Below are positions 15,250 to 24,641 of a stretch of 33,652 nt of DNA, one piece after another. The notes under the pieces were generated by a model. It did not search any database and had not been told where the DNA came from. It was given only the letters and a program-made list of their open reading frames with translations. Within the stretch, counting starts at the first letter, position 1; each line of letters starts with the position of its first letter. Both the position numbers and the translations under genes were made by a program. The stretch lies in assembly GCA_012838235.1 (NCBI GenBank), contig DUPQ01000071.1:1-33652 (forward strand). Reading direction: 5' to 3'. The DNA is from Clostridiaceae bacterium (lineage in GTDB: Bacteria; Bacillota; Clostridia; DUPQ01).

Positions 15250-15723
15250 ATGAAATGCCCAAATTGCGGACATGAGGAAGACAAGGTTATCGATTCAAGA
15301 CCGTCGGAAGAGGGTTATGCCATAAGAAGGAGACGTGAATGCCTGAATTGCAAAGAACGTTTTACAACTTATGAAAACATTGAAAGAAAACCCATAATCG
15401 TAGTAAAAAAAGACCAGTCAAGACAGAACTTCGATAAAGCAAAACTGCTTAACAGATTGATGATAGCATGTGCCAAACGTCCCGTTTCCATCAACAAGCT
15501 GGAAGACATTGTAAATGCCATGGAACTGGATTTTCATAAGCGTCATTTAAGGGAAGTGACATCCAGAGAAATAGGCGATAAAGTACTGGAACACCTTATT
15601 GACATAGACTATGTGGCATATGTGCGGTTTGCATCGGTGTATAAAGATTTTGACGATATGGACACTTTTATAAAAGAAATAAACCTGGTTAAGGAAAAAC
15701 ATAAAAAGCAGGAGACGGAATAA
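15250..15723 (+). CDS. nrdR: transcriptional repressor NrdR
   Basis: 157 aa, the standard NrdR length. The N-terminal zinc ribbon has Cys3, Cys6, Cys31 and Cys34 ('MKCPNCGHEE', 'ECLNCKERF') and the basic DNA-binding stretch 'RRRR' (26-29). The ATP-cone domain (about 49-139, 'PIIVVKKDQSRQNFDKAKL') senses ATP/dATP and sets the oligomer state that represses ribonucleotide reductase genes. No nrd gene lies in the window, so its targets are elsewhere. ATG 15250 follows GAAAGGA by 10 bases. The stop is directly followed by the proS ATG (TAAATG). Confidence 0.96.
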   Translation: MKCPNCGHEEDKVIDSRPSEEGYAIRRRRECLNCKERFTTYENIERKPIIVVKKDQSRQNFDKAKLLNRLMIACAKRPVSINKLEDIVNAMELDFHKRHLREVTSREIGDKVLEHLIDIDYVAYVRFASVYKDFDDMDTFIKEINLVKEKHKKQETE

Positions 15724-17163
15724 ATGACACAAGGGAAAAAGGATGTAGAGCAGATTACCGGAAGAGACATAGATTTTGCAAAGTGGTATACCGATGTAGT
15801 AACAAAAGCCGAACTCATAGACTACTCGCAGATTAAAGGGTGTGTGGTGTTGCGGCCCTATGCTTATGCATTATGGGAAAATATACAGAAAATACTGGAT
15901 GACATGTTTAAAAAAACAGGTCATGAAAATGTATATATGCCTATGTTTATACCCGAGTCGCTCTTACAGAAAGAAAAAGATCATGTGGAAGGATTTGCCC
16001 CCGAGGTGGCATGGGTGACTTTGGGAGGTTCGGAGGAGCTTACCGAAAGAATATGTGTACGACCTACTTCCGAGACGCTTTTCTGTGACCATTACAAGAA
16101 TATTATAAAATCGTGGAGAGATCTGCCTAAAAAATATAACCAGTGGTGTTCGGTGGTTCGTTGGGAGAAAACCACCAGACCTTTTTTAAGACACAGAGAA
16201 TTTTTGTGGCAGGAAGGTCACACTATACATGCTACGGTTGATGAGGCCAGAGAAGAAACTCATCGGATGCTGGATATATATGCGGATTTCTGTGAAAATT
16301 ATCTGGCAATGCCGGTAGTGAAAGGGCAGAAAACCGAGAAAGAAAAGTTTGCGGGTGCCGAAGAAACCTACACGATAGAGTGCATGATGCATGATAGAAA
16401 AGCATTGCAAAGCGCCACCAGCCACTATTTCGGCGACGGCTTTGCAAAAGCGTTTGATATCAGGTTTACCGATAAGGACAATACTTTAAAAAATCCTTTC
16501 CAGACATCATGGGGAATGTCCACCAGAATAATAGGCGGCATTATAATGACTCACGGCGATGATTCAGGGCTGAAATTGCCTCCTAAGGTAGCACCGGTTC
16601 AGGTTATGGTAATACCGATTGCCCAACATAAAGAAGGTGTTTCGGAAGCTGCCGATGCGTTGCTGGAAAAACTGAAACTTTCCGGATTAAGAGCAAAAAC
16701 CGATGTGTCCGATCAGTCTCCGGGCTGGAAGTTTGCCGAATATGAGATGAAGGGTGTACCCTTAAGACTGGAGATAGGTCCTAAAGATATACAGAACAAT
16801 CAGTGTATTGCAGTCAGAAGAGATACAAAAGAAAAGATTGCGTTAAGCCTTACCGATATAGATAAATCGGTAAAGGAGCTTCTGGACAAGATACAGAAAA
16901 ATATGTTTGAAGAAGCAAAAGCCAATCTGGACAATAACACTTTTGTTGCATACTCCGTAGAAGAGATGAGAGATATAATACAGACAAAAGGCGGATTTGT
17001 TAAAGCCATGTGGTGCAAAGATTTATCGTGCGAGCTGGAACTTAAAGAAAAAGCCTTGGTCTCTTCCAGATGTATACCTTTTGTGCAGGAAAAACTGTCA
17101 GACTGCTGTGTATGCTGCGGTAAGCCTGCAAAACACATGGTTGTCTGGGCTGTGGCATACTAA
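15724..17163 (+). CDS. proS: prolyl-tRNA synthetase, archaeal/eukaryal-type short form
   Basis: 479 aa class II synthetase charging tRNA-Pro. It lacks the ~180-residue editing insertion of the typical ~570-aa bacterial ProRS and instead has the short archaeal/eukaryal-type architecture: motif 1 around '[17 protein letters not shown]', motif 2 '[20 protein letters not shown]', motif 3 '[17 protein letters not shown]', an anticodon-binding domain (about 285-390) and a C-terminal domain with clustered cysteines (CX4C, then 'DCCVCCGK'), ending in 'VWAVAY' with the terminal Tyr typical of this form. This type occurs in many Clostridia. A separate trans-editing protein may clear mischarged tRNA but is not in the window. 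It abuts nrdR and lies 6 bp before priA. Confidence 0.95.
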   Translation: MTQGKKDVEQITGRDIDFAKWYTDVVTKAELIDYSQIKGCVVLRPYAYALWENIQKILDDMFKKTGHENVYMPMFIPESLLQKEKDHVEGFAPEVAWVTLGGSEELTERICVRPTSETLFCDHYKNIIKSWRDLPKKYNQWCSVVRWEKTTRPFLRHREFLWQEGHTIHATVDEAREETHRMLDIYADFCENYLAMPVVKGQKTEKEKFAGAEETYTIECMMHDRKALQSATSHYFGDGFAKAFDIRFTDKDNTLKNPFQTSWGMSTRIIGGIIMTHGDDSGLKLPPKVAPVQVMVIPIAQHKEGVSEAADALLEKLKLSGLRAKTDVSDQSPGWKFAEYEMKGVPLRLEIGPKDIQNNQCIAVRRDTKEKIALSLTDIDKSVKELLDKIQKNMFEEAKANLDNNTFVAYSVEEMRDIIQTKGGFVKAMWCKDLSCELELKEKALVSSRCIPFVQEKLSDCCVCCGKPAKHMVVWAVAY

Positions 17164-17169
17164 AATCTG

Positions 17170-19551
17170 ATGAAAAGTGTAACGGTAGCTGCCGTAATAC
17201 TGGATAATACAACAAGAACATTTGACAAGGTATATAACTATCTTGTACCTGAAGATATGTACATGTATCTTGAGACCGGTATGCGCATTTTGGTGCCTTT
17301 CGGAAGAGCCGACACCAAGAAGGTCGCATATTTTCTGAACTTCGTGCCCTATACCGAAAAACTGAAAGACATAAAAATGAAGTACATAGCGGAAATATTA
17401 GACGATGAAGCGGTACTTTCAAAAAACATGTTCATTCTTGCCAAACAGATAAGAGACCAATATTTCTGCACATACGGACAGGTATTAAGTGCTATGGTTC
17501 CTTTGGGCTTAAAGGTATCGGTGGAAAAACTAATACTGCAGGAAGACGGAACGCTTACCCTGTTTAATACATATCTGCATTCGCTGGAGGGCGGTATAAA
17601 GGAACTTAACAGGTTACTTAAAGAAGACAGAATTAAGATTGTCGAGCAGGGTGTGCGCAACATCAAAAAGAAGTTTGAGAAAGCGGCAAGGCTTAAGATA
17701 ACTTCCGAGCAGGTGGCGAATCTCATATACGGGGATGTTATAAAAAATGAAAGACACTTAAGGGTACTGGACTTATTATCAACTTATGAAGATATAACGG
17801 TTAATGATTTTTCCTGCTATGAGAACATTTCCCGAAACATTCTGTCAACGTTGGCAAAAAAAGGATATATAGAACTTTTCGATAAACCCTTAAAATCTGA
17901 CACTGTTTCCGAAGAAATTGACGAAATACAACCGAGTGATAAAATACCTACCGCCGAGCAAGCATATGTGACCGATACCGTTTCTTTGTCGATAGAAAAG
18001 GGCATATATGACAAATACCTTATACACGGCGTAACGGGCAGCGGCAAAACCGAAGTGTATCTGAATCTGGCCGAGAAAGTTGTAAACAAAGGTAAGGATG
18101 TTATTGTATTGGTTCCGGAAATAGCCCTTACTCCCATGATGGTCAGACGCTTCACACAGCGGTTCGGAAACAATATTGAAGTTATGCACAGTCGTCTTTC
18201 CATGAAAGAACGATATAATGCGTGGATGAAGATAAAAAGAGGCGAAGTCAAAATAGCTTTGGGAACCAGAAGTTGTATATTTGCACCTTTTGACAACCTC
18301 GGCCTTATTGTTATAGACGAGGAGCATGACAGTTCCTATATATCCGACAGAACGCCCAAGTATCATACCAATTTTGTTGCAGATAAACGGGCGCAGATGG
18401 AAAAGGCCGTTTTGGTATTAGGTTCGGCAACACCTAAAATAACTACGTATAAAGTGTTTGAAAAAGTCGGAAAAGTGCTTACCATGACCAACAGGGCATC
18501 GGGTAAGTTGCCGGAAGTCACGCTTGTGGACATGCGGGAAGATGCCATAAACGGAAAGCTGTCAGTGTTCAGTACAACTTTACTGAATGAAATAAAGAAA
18601 AATCTGGACAATAAAGAGCAGACCATACTGTTTCTCAACAGACGGGGATATTCCTCAATACAGCTATGCACATCCTGCAAAGCCGTTGTGAAATGTCAGC
18701 ATTGCGATGTTACCTTAACATACCATAAGGGGAAAAATAACCTCATATGCCATTATTGCGGCCACATGCAGAAAAAGAGCAACATATGTCCCGAATGTCA
18801 TGAAGAGGCTATTATGGAATACGGCACCGGTACGGAAAAATGCGAAGAACAGTTGCATGAATTGTTTCCCGAAGCGACCATAATCAGGATGGATCAGGAT
18901 ACCACCGGTATGAAGAACTCCCATAAGGAGATATTGGAACGTTTTGAGAAAGAAAAGATAGATATTCTGATAGGCACTCAGATGGTAGCAAAGGGCCATG
19001 ATTACCCGCTGGTAACGCTGGCTGGAATCTTAAATGCCGATGCTCTGGGATGCGGAGCCTTTTACGAATCCAATGAAAACGCCTACCAGCTCATAACTCA
19101 GTCGTCGGGCAGAGCGGGGAGAGCCGACTTAGAAGGAAGGGCGATAATTCAGGCATATAATGTGGACTCGCCTTTAATAACCGGTGCTATCAGGCAGGAT
19201 TACAAGTCCTTTTACTTGTCGGAACTTAAAGTTCGTAAAGTTTTGTCCCTTCCCCCTTATACCAATATGGCTTTCTTAATCTTTTCTTCCTCCGAGAGAC
19301 ATTTAAGTGAAGAATATGCCGATATAGCCTACAGACTGTTAAGCAAAACATCCATGACGGTATATGCTCCTTCCAAAGCCGGGATTGCAAAGCTGCATGA
19401 TAAGATAAGAACCAGAGTTATAGTCAAACACAAAGACACAAAAGAGTTTATGGAGAATATAACCAAGGCATATCTGTTCATGATAAAGAAACTTCCCGGT
19501 AAAGTGACCATGAGCATTGATGTTTTTAAAGATGAATTTGATGTTTTATAA
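17170..19551 (+). CDS. priA: primosomal protein N' (PriA helicase)
   Basis: 793 aa SF2 helicase that reloads the replisome at stalled forks. The N-terminal ~200 residues are the 3'-DNA-binding and winged-helix region ('TFDKVYNYLVPEDMYMYLET', 'GMRILVPFG'). Walker A 'GVTGSGKTEVYL' has Lys293, and the DEEH box is 'LIVIDEEHDSSY'. The zinc module inserted in helicase lobe 2 carries paired cysteines ('LCTSCKAVVKCQHCDVTL', 'CHYCGH', 'NICPEC'). 'GTQMVAKGHDYPLVTLAGIL' and 'QSSGRAGRADLEG' are motifs V and VI. The start lies 6 bp after the proS stop and has no evident SD, so translational coupling is likely. Confidence 0.96.
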   Translation: MKSVTVAAVILDNTTRTFDKVYNYLVPEDMYMYLETGMRILVPFGRADTKKVAYFLNFVPYTEKLKDIKMKYIAEILDDEAVLSKNMFILAKQIRDQYFCTYGQVLSAMVPLGLKVSVEKLILQEDGTLTLFNTYLHSLEGGIKELNRLLKEDRIKIVEQGVRNIKKKFEKAARLKITSEQVANLIYGDVIKNERHLRVLDLLSTYEDITVNDFSCYENISRNILSTLAKKGYIELFDKPLKSDTVSEEIDEIQPSDKIPTAEQAYVTDTVSLSIEKGIYDKYLIHGVTGSGKTEVYLNLAEKVVNKGKDVIVLVPEIALTPMMVRRFTQRFGNNIEVMHSRLSMKERYNAWMKIKRGEVKIALGTRSCIFAPFDNLGLIVIDEEHDSSYISDRTPKYHTNFVADKRAQMEKAVLVLGSATPKITTYKVFEKVGKVLTMTNRASGKLPEVTLVDMREDAINGKLSVFSTTLLNEIKKNLDNKEQTILFLNRRGYSSIQLCTSCKAVVKCQHCDVTLTYHKGKNNLICHYCGHMQKKSNICPECHEEAIMEYGTGTEKCEEQLHELFPEATIIRMDQDTTGMKNSHKEILERFEKEKIDILIGTQMVAKGHDYPLVTLAGILNADALGCGAFYESNENAYQLITQSSGRAGRADLEGRAIIQAYNVDSPLITGAIRQDYKSFYLSELKVRKVLSLPPYTNMAFLIFSSSERHLSEEYADIAYRLLSKTSMTVYAPSKAGIAKLHDKIRTRVIVKHKDTKEFMENITKAYLFMIKKLPGKVTMSIDVFKDEFDVL

Positions 19552-19554
19552 CAT

Positions 19555-19577
19555 TCAAACACCGTTTGATGTATAAT
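19555..19577 (+). promoter_or_regulatory. fhs promoter region with inverted repeat
   Basis: TATAAT at 19572-19577 is a likely -10 for fhs. Just upstream, in the -35/-10 spacer, TCAAAC-ACC-GTTTGA (19555-19569) is a perfect 6-bp inverted repeat with a 3-bp loop. There is no T tract, so it is a better operator candidate than terminator. The -35 is poor. Confidence 0.35.
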
Positions 19578-19615
19578 AAATCAGTATGAATAATTAAAGA
19601 AAAGGAAGGTGTCAT

Positions 19616-21280
19616 ATGCTGACAGATATCGAAATTGCTCAAAATGCGGCAATAAAACCCATTACTAAAATTGCAAAGTCCATAGGAATCAAAGAAGAAA
19701 GCTTAGAGTTGTACGGACCGTATAAGGCGAAAGTGAAAAGTTCCGCTTTAGCCGGAAAAGAGCAAGACGGTAAGCTTATACTTGTCACGGCCATTACGCC
19801 CACACCTGCCGGTGAGGGAAAAACCACAACCAGTATAGGGCTTGCCGACGCATTAAGGAAAATAGGGAAAAAGTCCATGCTGGCTTTAAGAGAACCTTCT
19901 TTAGGTCCGGTATTCGGAGTAAAGGGAGGTGCCGCAGGGGGAGGATATGCTCAGGTTATTCCCATGGAAGATATTAATCTTCATTTTACCGGTGACATTC
20001 ATGCAATAACCGCTGCAAACAACCTTTTAGCGGCACTGGTTGATAATCATATTTATCAGGGAAATAAACTTAAAATAGATCCGAGGCTTGTAACCTGGAA
20101 AAGATGTCTGGATATGAATGACAGGCAGTTGAGATATACAATTGACGGTCTCGGAGGCAAATCCAACGGAATGCCCAGACAGGACGGTTTTGATATATCG
20201 GTAGCAAGCGAGATTATGGCGATACTTTGCTTAAGCGACAGTATAGAAGATTTAAAAGAGCGGTTAGGCAGAATTATAATCGGATATGATTTTGAAGGAG
20301 AGCCGGTAACGGCATCAATGCTCAATGCGCAAGGGGCTCTTGCGGTGCTTCTTAAAGATGCAATAAAGCCTAATCTTGTACAGACTCTTGAAGGCACACC
20401 GGCATTCGTGCACGGAGGACCTTTTGCCAATATAGCCCACGGCTGTAACAGTATCATGGCCACTAAGTATGCATTGAGATTAAGCGACTATCTGGTAACC
20501 GAAGCGGGATTCGGTGCGGATTTAGGTGCGGAAAAGTTCTGTGACATTAAATGCAGAATTACCGGACTGAAACCCGATGCGGTGGTTATTGTGGCTACGG
20601 TAAAAGCTTTGAAGTATCACGGCGGCGTAAACAAAAAAGAATTGGGAATTCCCAATGCGGAAGCGGTGGAAAAAGGTATGCCCAATCTTTACAAACACAT
20701 TGAGAATATAACCGAAGTATTCAAGGTTCCCGCAGTAGTGGCAATTAATAAGTTCTCCAAAGACACTCAGGAAGAAATTGATGTCATAAAAAAAGGATGT
20801 GCATCGGTTAAAGTAAAAGCGGTGGAATGTCTGGTATGGGAGAAAGGCGGAGAAGGCGGAATCGAACTGGCAAAAGAAGTGGTAAGACTTTGCAGAAAGC
20901 GGAGCAGGTTTGAGTACTGCTATGACAGTGACCTTTCCATAACGGAAAAGATTAAGGCCGTTGCCACAAAAATATACGGAGCGGACGGTGTGGAATTCAC
21001 ATCGGAAGCCAAAGCCGTGCTTAAGATAATCAACAGCAAAGGCTATAACAATCTTCCGGTATGTATAGCAAAAACGCAATTTTCCTTTTCCGATAATGTA
21101 AAACTGATCAACAGGCCTAAGAACTTTACTATCACCGTGCGTGATTTACGTATATCAGCGGGAGCGGGATTTATCGTAGCTCTTACGGGAGAGATAATGA
21201 CAATGCCGGGACTGCCTAAGGTGCCTGCAGCCGAAGCCATAGATATTGATAATGAGGGTAAAATAACGGGATTGTTCTAA
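19616..21280 (+). CDS. fhs: formate-tetrahydrofolate ligase
   Basis: 554 aa, the usual family length (about 556). It joins formate to tetrahydrofolate with ATP to give 10-formyl-THF, supplying one-carbon units for purines and fMet and, in acetogens, the methyl branch of the Wood-Ljungdahl pathway. Visible motifs: P-loop-like '[20 protein letters not shown]' (61-80), '[20 protein letters not shown]', 'HFTGDIHAI', '[13 protein letters not shown]' and '[18 protein letters not shown]'. No other C1 or acetogenesis genes are adjacent, so this alone does not show acetogenesis. ATG 19616 follows GGAAGG. Confidence 0.97.
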   Translation: MLTDIEIAQNAAIKPITKIAKSIGIKEESLELYGPYKAKVKSSALAGKEQDGKLILVTAITPTPAGEGKTTTSIGLADALRKIGKKSMLALREPSLGPVFGVKGGAAGGGYAQVIPMEDINLHFTGDIHAITAANNLLAALVDNHIYQGNKLKIDPRLVTWKRCLDMNDRQLRYTIDGLGGKSNGMPRQDGFDISVASEIMAILCLSDSIEDLKERLGRIIIGYDFEGEPVTASMLNAQGALAVLLKDAIKPNLVQTLEGTPAFVHGGPFANIAHGCNSIMATKYALRLSDYLVTEAGFGADLGAEKFCDIKCRITGLKPDAVVIVATVKALKYHGGVNKKELGIPNAEAVEKGMPNLYKHIENITEVFKVPAVVAINKFSKDTQEEIDVIKKGCASVKVKAVECLVWEKGGEGGIELAKEVVRLCRKRSRFEYCYDSDLSITEKIKAVATKIYGADGVEFTSEAKAVLKIINSKGYNNLPVCIAKTQFSFSDNVKLINRPKNFTITVRDLRISAGAGFIVALTGEIMTMPGLPKVPAAEAIDIDNEGKITGLF

Positions 21281-21295
21281 ATAATACATTAACTG

Positions 21296-21304
21296 TGCTA
21301 TCAT
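21296..21304 (+). promoter_or_regulatory. possible extended -10 for the GH95 gene
   Basis: TGCTATCAT (21296-21304) is an extended -10-like element in the 44-bp gap after fhs. No -35 hexamer is convincing, and read-through from fhs is an alternative. Confidence 0.25.
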
Positions 21305-21324
21305 ATCCTTAAGGGGGGTATATT

Positions 21325-23646
21325 ATGGCGGATTTAATGATGAAAAGAATACCGGCATCCGATTGGCAGGACGCATTACCTTTGGGAAACGGTTATGTAG
21401 GTGCCATGGTTTACGGCAACATACAAAAAGAAAAGATATTACTCAATCACGAAAGGCTTTTCCGCTATCAGAAGCAACCGGATTATGAGCCTTTCTACAA
21501 GTATCTTCCTCATGTCAGGAAACTTATGCTGGAAGAGAAGTACTCCGAGGGTGAAAAATATTTCAATGAAAAATTTAAAGAGTGCTGCAAAGAGGTCTAT
21601 AACGTAGATCCTTATCAGCCTTTTTGCGAGATCTGTCTGTACAGAAAACCCGATGAAACTTTTACCGATTACAGCGCAACACTGGATTTTGTCTCCGCCG
21701 TTGCGACCGTTCGGTGGAAGGAAAAGGATACAGAGATAATACGTGAAAACTTTGTGTCATACGATACCGGATGCATATGTACGAGTATGTTCTCTTCGGA
21801 TAACAGACCTTTAGACCTGAAGATAACCGTAGATTCGGTTGCGGGAGGAGAGAATTATGTGGACAGTTTCACCTGTATTCAAGACAACTGTCTCGTGTTC
21901 AATTCACAGTATAAAGACGGCAGAAAGCACGGAGCGGTGATTTTTGTTAATACAGATAAAGGCAGCGTGGAATATGACGATAAGTTCATATCCGTCAAGG
22001 CAGCCGGAAGAATATATCTGTTTGTAATGCTGTACATATATGAGGATGAGAAAAAAGCAATAAACAGGCTTATCAAAACCGTCAAGCAATATGATTACAG
22101 TCAACTGAAAAAAGACCATATTACCGTTTGGAATAAACTTTATAACACCGCAAGCCTTACGTTAGGTGACGAAACGAAGCTTATGTCCAACGAGGAGATT
22201 CTTTTAGAGGCATATCAGAACAAAAAGCCTGCAGACCTGTTTCACACCATGTTTAATTACGGTAAATACCTGTACATATCATCATCAAGAGAAAACGGAT
22301 TACCTGTTAATCTGCAAGGCATCTGGAACGGTTCATATGAGCCCAAATGGGATTCGGATATACATAACGACGAGAATGTTCAGATGTGTTACTGGGCTTC
22401 ACTGCCCTTGGGGTTGTTTGAGTCTTCATTGGCACTGTATGACTATTTTGATTCCTTTATTCCGCATTTCAAGGAAAACGCAAAGAAGATATATAACTGC
22501 AGAGGGATTCTTGTTCCCATATGCATGAGTACTCACGGAAAAATATGCGGCACATCGGGAAAATGGAACTCGTGGATAGCTGCGGGAGGCTGGATTGCCG
22601 CTCACTATTACGATTATTGGCTTTTTACGGAAGATGAAGAATTTCTGAAGCACAGAGCGGTTCCGTTTATGAAGCAGGTGGTGCTGTTCTATGAAGATTT
22701 CCTCATCACAGGCGACAACGGAAAGTATATCTTTGTTCCGTCTATCTCTCCGGAAAACGTTCCGATACATGAAAATCGCTCCATGATGTGCGTAAATGCC
22801 ACCATGGATGTGGCAATTGCGAAAGAATGTATAACCAATCTCATAACCGCATGTAAGCATCTGGGCATTGAACGGGAAAACATTTCCAAATGGGAGGCCA
22901 TGCTTTCAAAAATGCCGGAATATGAGATAAATGAGGACGGAGCCATGAAGGAATGGTTGTATGACGGTCTTAAAGATAACTATTACCACAGACACCAATC
23001 GCATATATATCCGCTGTTTCCGGGAAATGAAATTACAAAAGAAAACAATCCTAAGATATATGATGCCTTAAAAACCGCTGTGGACAAAAGGCTGCTCACG
23101 GGATTTGTACAGCAAACCGGCTGGTCTTATGCACATATGGCAAATATCTATGCAAGACTGGAAGACCAAGAAAGCGCACTGGCATGCTTAAACTATATAT
23201 TGAGATCGTGCACCGGAGCCAATCTTTTTACCTATCATAACGACTGGAGAGACCAGGGGCTTACAATGTATCCGTTCGGTAAAAATCCTCCGTTCCAGAT
23301 TGATGCCAATTTAGGATTTACGGCTGCCATGATTGAGATGCTCATATTCTCCAAGCCGGGATTTATACGCATCTTGCCGGCATTGCCTGACGATTGGAAT
23401 AAAGGGAAGGTCAAAGGACTGCGTACCAGATGCGGCTGTATTGCGGATATCGAGTGGGATTTGAAAAAGAAGCATATAACGGTGAAACTGGCTTCATTGA
23501 AGAAAGAACCTGTTGAGATAGAGATAACCGCGGGCTTTAAAAAGATTGAATGTAAAGAGGGTACTCTGTTATCAAAAAGAGATAACAGATATTTAACCGT
23601 GCAATCTGATAAAGGAAAACAGGTTATTTTGGAAATCGGCATATAA
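21325..23646 (+). CDS. glycoside hydrolase family 95 protein (alpha-L-fucosidase/galactosidase-like), cytoplasmic
   Basis: 773 aa resembling GH95. The N-terminal beta domain opens with 'DALPLGNGYVGAMVYG' and 'ILLNHERLF'. The (alpha/alpha)6 catalytic part has 'VNLQGIWNG', 'WDSDIHNDENVQMCYW', 'SISPENVP', 'NDWRDQGLTMYPFG' and 'PFQIDANLGFTAAMIEML'. By recalled comparison with Bifidobacterium AfcA, Glu477 would be the general acid, Asn351 and Asp660 the catalytic pair, while the first Asn of the AfcA N-x-N pair is Asp349 here. No signal peptide, anchor or binding module is present, so it should act on imported oligosaccharides. It stands alone, with no transporter or sugar-kinase genes nearby. Start ATG 21325 follows AAGGGGGG. 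The exact sugar is uncertain. Confidence 0.85.
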   Translation: MADLMMKRIPASDWQDALPLGNGYVGAMVYGNIQKEKILLNHERLFRYQKQPDYEPFYKYLPHVRKLMLEEKYSEGEKYFNEKFKECCKEVYNVDPYQPFCEICLYRKPDETFTDYSATLDFVSAVATVRWKEKDTEIIRENFVSYDTGCICTSMFSSDNRPLDLKITVDSVAGGENYVDSFTCIQDNCLVFNSQYKDGRKHGAVIFVNTDKGSVEYDDKFISVKAAGRIYLFVMLYIYEDEKKAINRLIKTVKQYDYSQLKKDHITVWNKLYNTASLTLGDETKLMSNEEILLEAYQNKKPADLFHTMFNYGKYLYISSSRENGLPVNLQGIWNGSYEPKWDSDIHNDENVQMCYWASLPLGLFESSLALYDYFDSFIPHFKENAKKIYNCRGILVPICMSTHGKICGTSGKWNSWIAAGGWIAAHYYDYWLFTEDEEFLKHRAVPFMKQVVLFYEDFLITGDNGKYIFVPSISPENVPIHENRSMMCVNATMDVAIAKECITNLITACKHLGIERENISKWEAMLSKMPEYEINEDGAMKEWLYDGLKDNYYHRHQSHIYPLFPGNEITKENNPKIYDALKTAVDKRLLTGFVQQTGWSYAHMANIYARLEDQESALACLNYILRSCTGANLFTYHNDWRDQGLTMYPFGKNPPFQIDANLGFTAAMIEMLIFSKPGFIRILPALPDDWNKGKVKGLRTRCGCIADIEWDLKKKHITVKLASLKKEPVEIEITAGFKKIECKEGTLLSKRDNRYLTVQSDKGKQVILEIGI

Positions 23647-23651
23647 CAAGG

Positions 23652-23680
23652 GTGAAAAAAGCAAACCGTTGTTGTATAAT
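23652..23680 (+). promoter_or_regulatory. putative promoter of the GlmU-half/prs operon
   Basis: A perfect -10 TATAAT (23675-23680) with -35-like GTGAAA (23652-23657, 4 of 6) at 17 bp. The leader would be only about 12 nt, with GGAG near its 5' end. The -10 lies downstream of a TTG at 23669, which argues against that codon as the start. Confidence 0.42.
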
Positions 23681-23698
23681 TTTATTGGAGATAAAAAA

Positions 23699-24625
23699 AT
23701 GAAAGATAAAGGATTTATTATTAAACAGATGGAATACTTCGCCGAGTACAGAGACAGGGAAGTATTCGGGATGACGCCTTATGAAATACTGGAGTATAAA
23801 CTTTTCACTTTGGGTTACTACCATGACCAAAAAGGTTTTGAGGTGCCGGAGGATTTATTCTACTGCTCTTACGAACTTATTGATCAGTACATGAATAAAA
23901 AAGGTAAAGTCGGATATATGCGTGTGTATAGTCCTTTGGAATATTACCGTGCATGTGAGGATATAAAGACGGAAATAAATATATCGCATATAGAAAACGG
24001 GGTGCGCATTCTGTCGGTAACCGAAACATATATCGATTATTCAGCAAAAATTGAACCCGAAGCCGTGATATATCCCAACTGCTTTATTGAAGGCGACAGT
24101 TTCATAAGTGCCGGAAGTTTAATAGGACCGGACAGCAAGATTGTGTCTTCCAAGATAGGCGGGAACACAACGGTTTTGAAATCCGTTGTGCTGCAAAGCA
24201 CCGTAGGTAAGAATTGTTCAATAGGTCCTTTTGCATATATTCGCCCCGATACAACAGTTAAGGATAATGTAAAAGCCGGAACATTTGTAGAACTGAAAAA
24301 AACAGTTATAGATGACAATACGACAATACCGCATTTTGTTTATGCGGGAGATGCCGAGATAGGCAGGCATTGCAATATTTCCTGCGGTGTCATTACCGCT
24401 AATTATGACGGCAAACAAAAGCATAAAACAAAGATAGGCAATAATGTGTTTGTAGGGTGTAACAGTACTTTAGTTGCACCGGTGGAATTGCAGGATAATA
24501 CTTTTGTTGCGGCAGGTTCTACTGTTGTGGAAGATGTAAAGTCCGGTTCGCTGGCAATTGCAAGAGCACAACAGGTAAACAAAGAAGGCTGGATGGAAAA
24601 GACCGGCAGGATGAAAAAGGAATAG
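23699..24625 (+). CDS. GlmU-like acetyltransferase lacking the uridylyltransferase domain
   Basis: 308 aa from ATG 23699 (GGAG upstream). Residues ~105-308 match the left-handed beta-helix acetyltransferase half of GlmU: 'IENGVRI', 'TETYID', 'GPFAYIRPDTTV', 'AGTFVELKKTVI', 'HFVYAGDAEIG', 'GVITANYDGKQKHKTKIG' and 'LVAPVELQ'. The acetyl-transfer residues known from E. coli GlmU are kept, including catalytic His (His212 here), Arg, Lys, Tyr and Asn. The ~230-residue pyrophosphorylase half, with its G-x-G-T-R-M loop, is absent; about 100 residues of unrecognised sequence ('GMTPYEILEYKLFTLGYY', 'VPEDLFYCSYELIDQYM') precede the helix. It should make GlcNAc-1-P from GlcN-1-P. It lies directly before prs, pth and mfd, the canonical glmU position. 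Confidence 0.85.
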   Translation: MKDKGFIIKQMEYFAEYRDREVFGMTPYEILEYKLFTLGYYHDQKGFEVPEDLFYCSYELIDQYMNKKGKVGYMRVYSPLEYYRACEDIKTEINISHIENGVRILSVTETYIDYSAKIEPEAVIYPNCFIEGDSFISAGSLIGPDSKIVSSKIGGNTTVLKSVVLQSTVGKNCSIGPFAYIRPDTTVKDNVKAGTFVELKKTVIDDNTTIPHFVYAGDAEIGRHCNISCGVITANYDGKQKHKTKIGNNVFVGCNSTLVAPVELQDNTFVAAGSTVVEDVKSGSLAIARAQQVNKEGWMEKTGRMKKE

Positions 24626-24641
24626 ATAGGGGGAAGGTATA

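Noticed and set aside
23669-23698. TTG at 23669 as start of the GlmU-like gene
   Set aside because: It has no SD and precedes a perfect TATAAT that should be the promoter -10; ATG 23699 has GGAG upstream.
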